From positions 20,665 through 84,664 of the forward strand of contig JADHXD010000001.1 of NCBI GenBank assembly GCA_016783145.1: 64,000 nt of DNA, written 5' to 3'. Shown in pieces: positions 9,769 to 18,720 of this stretch. The notes under the pieces were generated by a model. The model was not told the DNA's origin and did not search any database. It saw only the letters and a program-made list of their open reading frames with translations. Positions within the stretch are counted from its first letter, which is position 1; every line of letters starts with the position of its first letter. Position numbers and translations under genes: made by a program. Origin of the DNA: Anaerolineae bacterium (lineage in GTDB: Bacteria; Chloroflexota; Anaerolineae; JAFGEY01).

Positions 9769-10277
9769 GGTGACTCCTCGGCTTCCAGTACCGCACGCAT
9801 CTTGCGCAACGCGCGAAACAGGATGACGCCCACATTTCCCGCACGCAGTCCCATTGCTCTGCCAATGGACCGATTGGTCAGGCCGGCAAAGAACCTGAGA
9901 CGAACGATCTCACGCTCGCGCTCGGACAGCGTCGCCAGCGCCCCGCGCATCCTCGTCACCTCTTCCGAGTTCACGATCTGGCTCTCGACCGGCAGGTTCG
10001 GAGCAGGACAATTCAGCGCACTCTCCAGCGGCAAGTCCCGCCGCCGATGGCGATAGTAGCTGGCAACCACGTTGCGGGCGATGCGAAAGAGCCATCCCCC
10101 AAACGCGTCCTCATCCCGCAACATCGACAGCCGGGATAGGGCACGCTCAAACGCCAGCGCGGCAAGGTCTTGAGCTACGGCTTCCTCATCCACGCGCAAG
10201 CGCATATAGTTGAGCACGCGAGGCAGGTACACTGCATAGTGCTGGACAAAGAGTTCATACTTGCCTCGTCGGTCCAC
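9765..10277 (-). CDS. ECF RNA polymerase sigma factor
   Basis: 170 residues, normal size for an ECF factor. Region 2 includes FGGWLFRIARNVVASYYRHR (about residues 59-78), and region 4 includes LSEREREIVRLRFFAGLTNR followed by the recognition helix GNVGVILFRALRKMR (about residues 116-160). It should direct RNA polymerase to a dedicated promoter set when released by its anti-sigma partner. The start is GTG at 10277 with a strong GAGGAG six bases upstream. The stop overlaps the anti-sigma start by four bases, and glycosyltransferase genes follow, so this pair probably controls surface glycosylation. The GT39-DUF2298 fusion ends only 62 bases upstream, so read-through from its promoter is also possible. 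Confidence 0.93.
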   Translation of the reverse strand: MDRRGKYELFVQHYAVYLPRVLNYMRLRVDEEAVAQDLAALAFERALSRLSMLRDEDAFGGWLFRIARNVVASYYRHRRRDLPLESALNCPAPNLPVESQIVNSEEVTRMRGALATLSEREREIVRLRFFAGLTNRSIGRAMGLRAGNVGVILFRALRKMRAVLEAEESP

Positions 10278-10339
10278 AGTGCACTCCTCGTCTCAAGCTC
10301 TATGCATAGGGACGCGAAAACGGCCCGAGTATTACAGGA

Positions 10340-13300
10340 CTACTGCTCCACTTTGTAGATCGTCACCTGTTCGTTTTGATAGGCCACTGACAGATACCGG
10401 CGAAAGGCAAGCTGCTCAAACTTGCCCGCCGCGTGCGGATATTGGGTCCTTTCCAGAGGCCCAATGTACACATACTCGACGTCCAGCTCGCGGAGCAGGT
10501 CGAGGGTCCTTTCGAGACTGGCCGTGTGAAACAAATCGTTCGCCTTTCCACTCCGCTCGCCCACCTGCCAGGCATAGCGCTGCTCGGACTCGTGCATGCC
10601 GATCAGCGTCGGAAGCCCGGTATGGCTGGATACACGCACGCCGAACTCCCGATAGTAGCCGATCGGGGCCTCAGCCAGGACGGGCGTACCCTCCACGTGC
10701 TCTCTTAGCCAGCGGATCGCCTCATAGTCCCCTTGCAGGTGGATCCGATTGCCTTCGTTGGGCCAGGAATAGGTGCCCACCGTCATAAACGCCATTCCGT
10801 CCAGTGTGCCGATCGCGGGGCGTTCTCCCGGAAAACGATCCATCACGCGCGCGGGTGTGCCCAGCACGGGATACAGAGCGGCAGACACGAGGAGCGCCCC
10901 CAGGAGGAACGTCCAGATCCAAGCCCAGCCTTTCGACCACCTCTCGACCGCATGCCAGATCTCGGGCAGTGACGCTCCCACGGCAACGGCCAACATCACC
11001 CATACCTGCAGGTAGAACTTGAACAAAGTGTTCATGCGCCACCACCCTGCTTGATCGCCGTCAAGGTGGTCCTTGAGGTAAAAGAGCTCAACCCCCACTA
11101 GCAGGAGAAAAGCCGTAAAGATCAGTGCCATGACAAAGCGGCCCTCACGCGTCAGGCTGCGCTGCAGGAGCAACGCTGCCGCCAAGATCACCAAGGGCAC
11201 CATCAACGCTACGACCCAGTATCCCCTCCACGCCCCCCATGCCAGGGCCACGACCAGCAGGATCGCTCCCCAGACAGAAAAACGGTAGCTGCCTCTGGCC
11301 TCGCGTACCAGCAGGCTGTACAACTCCTCGACGCGGTGCAGGCGGGACAGGTGGTGGCCCACCAGGCGCGCAAGGCGCAGAATCGCCCAGCGAGAGCGCT
11401 GCACCGAGAGCGTGATCAGCAGGAACGTGACAAGCACGAACAAAGAGAACCCCCACACCGTGAGGAACTCACCCAGCTTGGTATGCCCTCGACCCAGGCT
11501 CCAACCAAGGCCGACATAGAGGGCCGTATAGTACTTGAAAAACGGCGCGTATAGCAGCAAGCTGACCCCAGCCAGCCCGACACCCGCCAAAAGTGCCGGC
11601 ACAACACCGCGCCTGCCGTGCGTGCGCACCCAAGAAAAGAGCAAGATCAGCCCGCTGAATCCGGCATAGGCGGGCCAATCCCAGGTGTTGATCGCTGCCA
11701 GCGCGCCCAGCGCGACGGCCCACAGAGCCCAACTCAGCACACCGCCCCAATCAAGCCGGCGCTTGAGGTGCCGACTGCCACCCAATGACGGTGTGCCCTC
11801 GTCCCCAGGGAGGCTCTCGACGCTGTCTACAGAACCGGTTCGGGCAGGATCTGGCCTGCGACACAGCCAGCTCAGAGCCAGGGCAAGGACCACCAATGTG
11901 AACGGGATGTTGATCATGTGCGGGTGTAGGTCGGCGAACAGAAAGCTCCAGTAGGGGAACTCGTTGATCGTCAGCCCGACCACGCGGCTGGGATCCCAGT
12001 AGTTGAACCCCGCAAACTGGGTCTCCCGGGCCAGGATCCGCATCGCGCCTGTCACGGCACGCACCAGGGCCTCCAGGCCAGGGATCCGGCTGGTGAACTG
12101 GCTTTGACTTGCCCATCCCAGGCGCTCGATGACCTGTGTGGCGCTGGCCAGATTGCCGAGGACTCCCACGCAGAGCGCCGCCAGCAAGCCGTGGGCGACC
12201 CCGAACCCCGGGGACTCGCTCGCGTTCCCTCGCCTGGCCCAGACCTTGCCCGCCAGTGTATACCCGATGGAGAACGCATTGCTTATCGTCAGTGCAAAGA
12301 GCAGGGGAACGGCCAGGTTGAAAGCCACTGTCGACTCGATGCCGGTCAGCCTGGTGAGGATCGAGACCAAGAGGTGGCCATAGTAGTAGTAGTTGAGATA
12401 CCCACCGGAGAAATAGGGATCGTACGGCGGCAAGTACGCACTGCGTAGGCAGGCGTTCAGATAGGCGATGTCCATCCCTTTCTCGCCACCGTTCCAGGGC
12501 TGCCACAGATCAGGGTTCAGAATGCGGATGATGACAAAGAGCAGGAATGCCAGTCCAAAGGTCACCTCGCCGATGACGACGACGCGCCACTTGCGGCGCA
12601 AGAACGCCGCCATCTGTCCTCGCCTCCACCAAACCACGAGGCCGGAGGCCAGGGCCAGGAGCGCGATCGCAGCGTACGTCAGGGGTAAACCATTCTTCAG
12701 CCAGTGCAGACTGGACGGCAGCCAGACCAGGTAGCCAAGGACCAGCATTCCAATCGAACGCGTGAGCAGGTATCCGCGGTCGCGAAGGCCCTGGAACACT
12801 GCAAAAGTCAGCGGCCAGGCCAGCCAGCCCAACAGAGCGACCGCCAACCACCAGATGCTCACCGCGCCCCAAGTTGACTCGCTGGCCCAACGATTCCATC
12901 CCAGGCCAGAGACCACGGGCAGCTCTCCGACCGGTCTATCGAGCAGAAGCGTGCGTGTGGCGTCCTCTTGGGCGGTGGGTTTGCGATCCAGGATCGACAG
13001 CAGATCGAGCTTCTCCGTGGGTTCCCACACCGGCTGGATAGACAACACCCCGGCAAACAACTTGTCCCACTCCAGCCCGTCCAGGTCGCGCACCTTGCGA
13101 AAGACGATGGGCTTGGGATGATCATAGACGGTAAAGCTCTCATCGGCATCGTCATCTACGATCTCGGCGCCCAAGATGCCAGGATAAGCTGTGAACTCGC
13201 GTGCCCGCACGTATCCCAGTTTCTCTTCAAAGAGCAGGCGATAGAACTCTGTGCCCAACGGGTAGCGCTTTGGCAGGCGTGGGATCGTCCGGTAGAGACG

Positions 13301-14911
13301 GTTGGTCGCCAGGACCAGGTAATCCGCCTCCTTGAGCACGGAGCGGATCAGCAGATACTTGTCGTACCCGTCTCGTTCATACATCGGCAGTGTGACATGT
13401 CTGTAGCCGTGCTCGCCCGGGCTGGCCCGGTCCTCCGGAAGGGACAGAGGGAGGTGGTCATCCCAGTGTTCGACAGCGATCACCGACCCATCCGGCACCT
13501 GGGCATAGATCCATCGCGAGGCCTGGACCCACGGGTGCGTCTGGGCATACACGCGCATAAACGCCAGCGCCCACAGGCTTGCACCGACCAGGACAACATA
13601 GGGCAGGCTGGCAAGCGCCCCACGGACTGCGGGCCGGGCGCGGCGGAGCGCCGGACGTGCATCCATGTCCGCCATCTGGCTGCGTGCCCATCTGCTGATC
13701 TCGTACAGCATCGCCGCAGCCATCAAGACGAACAGCGGCAGCAGAGGAAGCATATAGCGCATAAACTTGACCATGAACGAACCGGTCATCGCAAAGTAGG
13801 GGATCGCCCAGCCGAGGAGCACCAGCTCTTCCGCGTGCGGGCGCTGGAACTGCCGCACGATTACCCACCCAAAGCCAGAGAGCGCGGCAATTCCCAGGGG
13901 CCAGCCCAATCCCCAGCGGACCTGCTGCACAATGTGATATAGGAACGGCGTGGTATTCCGGTATTGTCGAGTAAACGGCCAGTCAGTCTCGCCGCGCACC
14001 ATCGCTCCCTGCTCGGTGATCTGCTTGAGATAGAGTTTGAGGTCAAGGACGGCAAAGGGTGACGCGATCAGGAAGGCCAGCGCGGCAGAAAGCAAGCTGA
14101 GCAAGATGTTCGCCCACGAGCACCGCAGTATCCCGATCGCCCGATGTCGCTGGGGGCTACCCACGCAACGCGCGGCCCGGATCACCTGAGCGACCACGAG
14201 CACCGCGACGAGCGGCAGGGCACTGAACTTGGAGGCCACGGCGAACCCAGCCGCTGCCCCGGCCCAGATCGTGGGCCCTATGCTCTCCTTCCCGGCCTGC
14301 GCCACGCACACGGAGCCATATACGGAGAGAGTGATGAAAAAGGTGGTGATCACGTCGAACGTAGAGAAATGGGATAGCTGCACGTGCAGCACCGTAACAG
14401 CCACCAGCGCCGCCGCCAGCAGACCGACGCGTTCCCGGTAAACCCGTCGCCCCATCAAGTAGACCAGATAGATCGTACCCAGATCAAAGAGAGCGGAGAG
14501 GATCCGGCCTGTGACATGGATCGCCGCGTATTCGCCGTACGCCTCCAGCTCACGAGCAAGCGCCGCGTAGCAAGGAGACCATTGAGCCATCTTGCGTCCG
14601 GCGCCAGCCAACGCGTGACCGGCCAGCGACTGGAGGTAGAGAGGCAGGTGCCCGTAGGCAAAGCTGCGCACCTGGCCCCCTCCCTTCCCATCGGGCACCC
14701 ACAGCGGATTGAGCGTGGACCGGCGCGGATCGAGCACCTCGCTCGCTCGCTCGGGCCAGGTGATCGTCGGCGCGACCATCGCGATCCACCGCTCGTCAGG
14801 ATGGCTGTGTTGGCCGCTGTCCCAGTTCAGGCCATAGAAGCGCAGCCCTGCCGCGACGATCAAGACAAGCGCCAAGATCCAATGTGAGGCGGTTCGTTTC
14901 GGTGATTCCAT
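10340..14911 (-). CDS. GT39-DUF2298 fusion membrane protein
   Basis: About 1523 residues joining two GT-C-like halves. Residues 1-660 are GT39-like: a first transmembrane helix, then the loop GLNWDSGQHSHPDERWIAMV and many helices. From about residue 670 a complete DUF2298 domain follows, with YFSGGYLNYYYYGHLLVSIL, FLFADLHPHMINIPFTLVV and GWWRMNTLFKFYLQVW. The start ATG at 14911 has AAGGA about seven bases upstream; the frame stays open 78 bases further up but that lies over the promoter. The same two families occur as separate proteins downstream (at 6238-8892 and elsewhere), so the fusion supports their functional coupling. A consensus promoter lies just upstream. Confidence 0.88.
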   Translation of the reverse strand: MESPKRTASHWILALVLIVAAGLRFYGLNWDSGQHSHPDERWIAMVAPTITWPERASEVLDPRRSTLNPLWVPDGKGGGQVRSFAYGHLPLYLQSLAGHALAGAGRKMAQWSPCYAALARELEAYGEYAAIHVTGRILSALFDLGTIYLVYLMGRRVYRERVGLLAAALVAVTVLHVQLSHFSTFDVITTFFITLSVYGSVCVAQAGKESIGPTIWAGAAAGFAVASKFSALPLVAVLVVAQVIRAARCVGSPQRHRAIGILRCSWANILLSLLSAALAFLIASPFAVLDLKLYLKQITEQGAMVRGETDWPFTRQYRNTTPFLYHIVQQVRWGLGWPLGIAALSGFGWVIVRQFQRPHAEELVLLGWAIPYFAMTGSFMVKFMRYMLPLLPLFVLMAAAMLYEISRWARSQMADMDARPALRRARPAVRGALASLPYVVLVGASLWALAFMRVYAQTHPWVQASRWIYAQVPDGSVIAVEHWDDHLPLSLPEDRASPGEHGYRHVTLPMYERDGYDKYLLIRSVLKEADYLVLATNRLYRTIPRLPKRYPLGTEFYRLLFEEKLGYVRAREFTAYPGILGAEIVDDDADESFTVYDHPKPIVFRKVRDLDGLEWDKLFAGVLSIQPVWEPTEKLDLLSILDRKPTAQEDATRTLLLDRPVGELPVVSGLGWNRWASESTWGAVSIWWLAVALLGWLAWPLTFAVFQGLRDRGYLLTRSIGMLVLGYLVWLPSSLHWLKNGLPLTYAAIALLALASGLVVWWRRGQMAAFLRRKWRVVVIGEVTFGLAFLLFVIIRILNPDLWQPWNGGEKGMDIAYLNACLRSAYLPPYDPYFSGGYLNYYYYGHLLVSILTRLTGIESTVAFNLAVPLLFALTISNAFSIGYTLAGKVWARRGNASESPGFGVAHGLLAALCVGVLGNLASATQVIERLGWASQSQFTSRIPGLEALVRAVTGAMRILARETQFAGFNYWDPSRVVGLTINEFPYWSFLFADLHPHMINIPFTLVVLALALSWLCRRPDPARTGSVDSVESLPGDEGTPSLGGSRHLKRRLDWGGVLSWALWAVALGALAAINTWDWPAYAGFSGLILLFSWVRTHGRRGVVPALLAGVGLAGVSLLLYAPFFKYYTALYVGLGWSLGRGHTKLGEFLTVWGFSLFVLVTFLLITLSVQRSRWAILRLARLVGHHLSRLHRVEELYSLLVREARGSYRFSVWGAILLVVALAWGAWRGYWVVALMVPLVILAAALLLQRSLTREGRFVMALIFTAFLLLVGVELFYLKDHLDGDQAGWWRMNTLFKFYLQVWVMLAVAVGASLPEIWHAVERWSKGWAWIWTFLLGALLVSAALYPVLGTPARVMDRFPGERPAIGTLDGMAFMTVGTYSWPNEGNRIHLQGDYEAIRWLREHVEGTPVLAEAPIGYYREFGVRVSSHTGLPTLIGMHESEQRYAWQVGERSGKANDLFHTASLERTLDLLRELDVEYVYIGPLERTQYPHAAGKFEQLAFRRYLSVAYQNEQVTIYKVEQ

Positions 14912-14949
14912 TCGACGTCCTTGAGAACAGCAACCTGAGAGCGCGGGAT

Positions 14950-14978
14950 ATTGTATCATCACCGAGCCTTTCAGGCAA
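14950..14978 (-). promoter_or_regulatory. Sigma70-type promoter of GT39-DUF2298 gene
   Basis: On the minus strand, TTGCCT (14973-14978) and TACAAT (14950-14955) are separated by exactly 17 bases, 39 bases before the start codon at 14911. Confidence 0.75.
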
Positions 14979-14979
14979 G

Positions 14980-15021
14980 ACGACAACAAGAGAGCCCTCG
15001 CCCAGGATCAGGTGAGGGCTC
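14980..15021 (-). terminator. Possible terminator hairpin
   Basis: Inverted repeat GAGCCCTC (14992-14999) and GAGGGCTC (15014-15021). On the minus strand it is followed by TCTTGTTGTCGTC, only moderately U-rich, so it may terminate the hypothetical gene ending at 15234. It lies directly upstream of the next gene's promoter. Confidence 0.4.
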
Positions 15022-15233
15022 CAATCAAGATAGATTTGCGAAAGCACAATCGCTGTGATGGCGCAGTTGGACAGCAACCCGGCACGCGTGCTCCGACTGG
15101 CCCGGCTCTGCGCTCAGATATGGACGCAACAGAACGTCCACGGGACCTTCTCAAGCAGGAGCAGGGATCTACATCGATGCCCTGCGTGACGTACGCCATC
15201 AGTGGTGAGCGCCCTCCGGAACAAAGGGCACAC
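15022..15233. other. Intergenic, no recognisable feature
   Basis: The 322-base stretch 14912-15233 holds the promoter and hairpin listed separately. In the remaining part I see no gene, promoter or structured element; short open frames on both strands have no ribosome binding site and no recognisable protein character. Confidence 0.5.
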
Positions 15234-16400
15234 TCACCTGAGGCGGCGCCCGGTTACGATTCGCTTCTGTAGGATCTCAAGCAAGGCTTCCGGGGACGCT
15301 GCCTCGATGACATCGAGCAGCACATCCTGGTCCCCCTGAAGCCTGGCAAGCACCTCTGGATCAGGATTGATCGCCGTGACAAACCCCTTGTTCTTTAGAG
15401 CGGACTGTACGCTTCGTCCAGAACTCGGTCCGAAGCGCATCAGGTAGTGTAGTAGGGCCGCGTACCAACTCCGTCCCGCCGACGGCGACATCAGGATGTA
15501 GTCGACATCGGAGGGCGGCGGCTGCGCCAAGTGGTGCCCATCCTCGATGCGCTCAGCAAGGGCCGTGCTCAGCTCGACCGGCGTGGCGGCAAGAATGACC
15601 TCGACGCCGAGCTCCAGTTCTTCCATCTCGGAGAGCAGCCCTTCAGTCGGGTTGATGGCAACGATAACCCCGCCCAGCAAGCCAGCGTCCTGCCGCCTTT
15701 TCCCCGCACTGATCCCAAACTCAGCCAGGTACGGGACTGCGGCCTGGTACCACTCTGCGCCCGCCCCCTCGGGCAGCAAGAGATAGTCACCCCCTGTCTT
15801 TAGCATCGGCTCAGCGTACAGACGCGCCTCGTCCCAATAGGAGTCATTGTGCTTGACCCGCCACTGGACCGTCCCTCGGAGAAACACCGTGATCGTATCT
15901 GACACGGCTTCGACGCTCACTGTGCGCTGACCCCACACATCATACTCCTCGGTCAGCTCGCCCCAGATCACTTGCGGAGCGCGAGGATCGGTGCCACCGT
16001 AGGGATCGATGCCCACACATGTCTTGTAGCAGCCGTTTTCTTTTGACTGTTCGATGTTGTCGTGCTTGCTGGACCAGACTTGTACCCAAGCGGAGAACGT
16101 GACCTGCTTGCCCACGGAAACGCCGGATACTTGCTGATAGATGCCTGCCTCGTGCGTGGAAAAGGTGGTGAAGAGCTTCTGTGCAAAGTCGCCCGTCCGT
16201 ATACGTCTGTACCCAAACCTGCGACCATCTTCTGGCTCATAATCTGGACGGTGGAGATAGCCGGGCTCCTGGTGATCCTCCCCCTCCCGCCACCAGGCAT
16301 GCCAATCGTTCGCCACCGTCAGCTCGCCGATGTCGTTGTAGTTCCGGAATCCATCGCAAAAGTCCTTGTTCTTGAGTGCCAACTCGGTTCTCTTGACCAT
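15234..16400 (-). CDS. Hypothetical protein: jelly-roll-like domain plus duplicated module
   Basis: 388 residues from ATG at 16400 (AAGGAG six bases upstream). Residues 1-205 resemble a carbohydrate-binding-like beta sandwich: IYQQVSGVSVGKQVTFSAW and CVGIDPYGGTDPR match the truncated gene at the right edge of the window (LYQQVTGITVGEYIRFSAW, VGIDPDGGTDPRD). Residues 210-388 contain two similar modules: WYQAAVPYLAEFGISAGKRR...VAINP and WYAALLHYLMRFGPSSGRSV...TAINP, each followed by an acidic helical stretch. There is no signal peptide, unlike the relative at 63332. I do not know its function. It is divergently transcribed from the DeoR regulator and has its own strong promoter. Confidence 0.75.
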   Translation of the reverse strand: MVKRTELALKNKDFCDGFRNYNDIGELTVANDWHAWWREGEDHQEPGYLHRPDYEPEDGRRFGYRRIRTGDFAQKLFTTFSTHEAGIYQQVSGVSVGKQVTFSAWVQVWSSKHDNIEQSKENGCYKTCVGIDPYGGTDPRAPQVIWGELTEEYDVWGQRTVSVEAVSDTITVFLRGTVQWRVKHNDSYWDEARLYAEPMLKTGGDYLLLPEGAGAEWYQAAVPYLAEFGISAGKRRQDAGLLGGVIVAINPTEGLLSEMEELELGVEVILAATPVELSTALAERIEDGHHLAQPPPSDVDYILMSPSAGRSWYAALLHYLMRFGPSSGRSVQSALKNKGFVTAINPDPEVLARLQGDQDVLLDVIEAASPEALLEILQKRIVTGRRLR

Positions 16401-16472
16401 CTGATGCTCCTTCCTCTGCTGGTCGTGAGTGGCCGGGATCCCCCCCCGGGCACCTGCGAACATCACGGCTCT

Positions 16473-16501
16473 ACTATACACCATCCCACAGCATCTGTCA
16501 A
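16473..16501 (-). promoter_or_regulatory. Sigma70-type promoter of hypothetical gene
   Basis: Minus strand TTGACA (16496-16501) and TATAGT (16473-16478) with a 17-base spacer, about 70 bases before the ATG at 16400. It is divergent from the DeoR promoter; together they explain most of the 337-base gap 16401-16737. Confidence 0.85.
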
Positions 16502-16583
16502 TAGCTCTCGAGAGGACAAACACCGCAAAATCCGTCACAAACATGCACGATCACGCTCCGGATCGGCCACAAGTGCGCAGGAC

Positions 16584-16612
16584 TTGACAGTGCTCTCCAC
16601 GCGTGCTATAAT
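16584..16612 (+). promoter_or_regulatory. Consensus promoter of DeoR-family gene
   Basis: TTGACA (16584-16589) and TATAAT (16607-16612) with a 17-base spacer, both hexamers perfect. The leader to the start codon is about 115 bases. Confidence 0.9.
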
Positions 16613-16620
16613 GCACGCGT
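16599..16620. promoter_or_regulatory. Palindromic operator candidate centred on the -10 box
   Basis: ACGCGTGC (16599-16606) and GCACGCGT (16613-16620) are perfect inverted arms whose six-base centre is exactly the TATAAT box. A protein bound here would block polymerase. DeoR-family regulators often act on their own promoters, so autoregulation is the simplest reading, but this is inference. Confidence 0.65.
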
Positions 16621-16737
16621 CGTTGGCAGAGTGCCTCATTTGCAGTTCCGCCTGGGCCATGCACAGTCCGCTGCCGTTGCCACCATGCGTACTGCGGCAG
16701 ATCTGGCGAGTTGGCCTCCACATAGCGAGGAATGAAA

Positions 16738-17493
16738 GTGCTTGCCGCCGAACGTCGCCGGGCAATCACGAACCTGATGCGCAAGCAATCCAGTGTCCGC
16801 GTGGAGGACTTGTGCACGCGCTTTGGGGCCAGTGCCTCCACCATTCGCCGCGACCTGGAGTACCTGGAGCGGCGCGGCACCCTGAAGCGGACGTACGGAG
16901 GGGCGATTGCTGCCGACGGAGATGAGGTCAGCTTGGCTGTGGAAGACACCGCGCTTTCCGAGGTCAGATCCAGGATCGGGGCCGCCACCGCCGCGCTGAT
17001 CAGGGAGGGAGAGACGGTCTTCCTGGGCCCGGGGCCGACTACGTTGGCGGTGGCACAGCATCTCGTGACCCGATCGTCGGTCACGGTTGTGACCAACGCA
17101 CTGAATGTAGCCACCTACCTGACCGCACACTCGCACCTGCCCGTCATCGTCACGGGAGGTCAGGTCGACCGCCCACAGACAGCCCTCTTGGGGCACCTGG
17201 CGCAACTGACCTTGCGCGAGCTGCGCGCAGATCGAGCCATCATCGGTGTGGGCGGCATACACGTGCCCGATGGAGTCACCGGAGAAAGCCTGCCCGGGGT
17301 GCAGTTCCTGCGCTCGGTCATCGAGCTGATGCCTGAGCTGGTGATCGTCGCCGACTCTGGCAGGTGGGGGCGCGTCGGGCCCGCATTTCTGGCAGCGCTG
17401 GAGGCCATCGATGTCATCGTCACAGACCTCAACGCGCCTGCCGCGATGGTCTGGGATCTAGCCCAATTGGGGATTCAGGTCATACAAACTTGA
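16738..17493 (+). CDS. DeoR/GlpR-family transcriptional regulator
   Basis: About 251 residues, full family length. The N-terminal winged helix-turn-helix includes ERRRAITNLMRKQSSVRVED and the recognition region ASASTIRRDLEYLERRG; the C-terminal sugar-phosphate sensor domain has VFLGPGPTTLAVAQHL, VVTNALNVA, GGQVDRPQTALLG and VIVADSGRWGR. I favour GTG at 16738 (giving MLAAERRRAI, a usual DeoR start) because GAGGA then lies six bases upstream; the ATG at 16732 leaves almost no spacing. Twenty bases downstream is a MalK/UgpC-type ATPase in the same orientation, so it probably regulates sugar uptake in response to a phosphorylated sugar. Promoter palindrome suggests autorepression. Confidence 0.92.
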   Translation: MLAAERRRAITNLMRKQSSVRVEDLCTRFGASASTIRRDLEYLERRGTLKRTYGGAIAADGDEVSLAVEDTALSEVRSRIGAATAALIREGETVFLGPGPTTLAVAQHLVTRSSVTVVTNALNVATYLTAHSHLPVIVTGGQVDRPQTALLGHLAQLTLRELRADRAIIGVGGIHVPDGVTGESLPGVQFLRSVIELMPELVIVADSGRWGRVGPAFLAALEAIDVIVTDLNAPAAMVWDLAQLGIQVIQT

Positions 17494-17512
17494 CTCAAAG
17501 GAGGAACCTGTC

Positions 17513-18619
17513 ATGGCAAGCGTAACGTATGAGCACGTGAGCAAGCGATTCGGCAACGTCGAAGCGGTCAACGATCTGAGCATCGAGATCCCGGACAAAG
17601 AGTTCCTGGTGTTTGTAGGCCCTTCGGGTTGTGGCAAGACCACCAGCTTGCGCCTGCTGGCAGGGCTGGAGGAGCTGACCGAGGGAAACATCTACATCGG
17701 GGACCGCCTGGTCAATGATGTAGCCCCCAAGGACCGCGACATCGCCATGGTCTTCCAGAGCTATGCGCTCTACCCGCACATGTCGGTCTATGACAACATG
17801 GCCTTTGGCCTCAGGCTGCGCAAGACCCCGAAGATCGAAATCGATCAGCGGGTCAAGCAGGCTGCGGGAGATCTGGGCATCGGCGACCTGCTGGATCGCA
17901 AGCCCAAGCAGCTTTCGGGTGGCCAGCGACAGCGCGTGGCCGTGGGCCGGGCCATCGTCCGCGATCCAGCCGTGTTCCTGATGGACGAGCCGCTCTCGAA
18001 CCTCGACGCCAAGCTTCGCGTCGAGGCGCGCGCGATGCTCAGCAGGCTTCACCAGCGGCTGGAGACGACTTTTATCTATGTGACCCACGACCAGACCGAG
18101 GCGATGACGATGGGCAGCCGGATCTCTGTGCTGCGTGACGGGGTTCTGCAGCAGATCGATACCCCGCAGGTGCTCTATGATACGCCCGCCAACATCTTTG
18201 TCGCTGGTTTCATCGGCAGTCCGAGCATGAACTTTTTCGACGCAACCCTGGTGGGCAGCGCAGACGAGATGGTTGTCCAGTCGGACACGTTCAAGCTGGC
18301 CGTCCCCCCGGGCAGGGCCAAGATCTACGCCGAGAGAGGATACGCAGGGCGCGAGGTCGTCTTTGGCATCCGGCCCGGCGACATCTACGACCCCGAGTTC
18401 CAGGCCCTCAACGTCTACGCCCAGACACTCACCGCCAAGGTGGACGTCACCGAGTTGATGGGCAATGAGATCTTTTTGTACTTGCTGACCGGTGAAAAAG
18501 AGTTCAAGGCACGGGTCGACCCTCGCTCCAAAGCGCGGGTAGGCCACGAACTGAACTTTGTCTTTGATATGGAGCGTATGCAGATCTTTGACCGCCAGAC
18601 CGAAATGGCAGTCCGGTAA
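17513..18619 (+). CDS. ugpC: ABC transporter ATP-binding protein, MalK/UgpC/MsmX type
   Basis: 368 residues. Walker A GPSGCGKTTSLRLLAG (about residues 36-51), Q-loop VFQSYALYPHMSVYDN, signature LSGGQRQRVAVGRAI (about 135-149), Walker B VFLMDEPLSNLD and H-loop YVTHDQTEAMTMG, then the roughly 130-residue C-terminal OB-fold (TOBE) regulatory domain of carbohydrate importers. It energises uptake of sugars or glycerol-3-phosphate from the cytoplasmic side. AAAGGAGG precedes the ATG. No permease or binding protein is nearby, so it is an orphan ATPase, possibly shared by several importers as MsmX is in Bacillus. It follows the DeoR gene by 19 bases and is closed by a strong terminator. Confidence 0.95.
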   Translation: MASVTYEHVSKRFGNVEAVNDLSIEIPDKEFLVFVGPSGCGKTTSLRLLAGLEELTEGNIYIGDRLVNDVAPKDRDIAMVFQSYALYPHMSVYDNMAFGLRLRKTPKIEIDQRVKQAAGDLGIGDLLDRKPKQLSGGQRQRVAVGRAIVRDPAVFLMDEPLSNLDAKLRVEARAMLSRLHQRLETTFIYVTHDQTEAMTMGSRISVLRDGVLQQIDTPQVLYDTPANIFVAGFIGSPSMNFFDATLVGSADEMVVQSDTFKLAVPPGRAKIYAERGYAGREVVFGIRPGDIYDPEFQALNVYAQTLTAKVDVTELMGNEIFLYLLTGEKEFKARVDPRSKARVGHELNFVFDMERMQIFDRQTEMAVR

Positions 18620-18640
18620 CCAGGACCGCCGTAGACATCA

Positions 18641-18682
18641 AGCCGGTCACCCCCAAGAAGAGGGTGACCGGCTCTTGCTTTC
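18641..18682 (+). terminator. Rho-independent terminator
   Basis: Perfect 12-base stem AGCCGGTCACCC (18641-18652) and GGGTGACCGGCT (18662-18673) with a nine-base loop, followed by CTTGCTTTCC. It ends the DeoR-ATPase operon. Confidence 0.85.
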
Positions 18683-18720
18683 CTTGCCTTGGGCCCCATC
18701 CTTCGGCTCCGCTCAGGACG

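Noticed and set aside
12968-13942. 324-residue plus-strand frame
   Set aside because: Shadow of the GT39-DUF2298 fusion.
15012-15272. 86-residue plus frame in the gap before the hypothetical gene
   Set aside because: No ribosome site, overlaps a hairpin and the neighbouring gene end.
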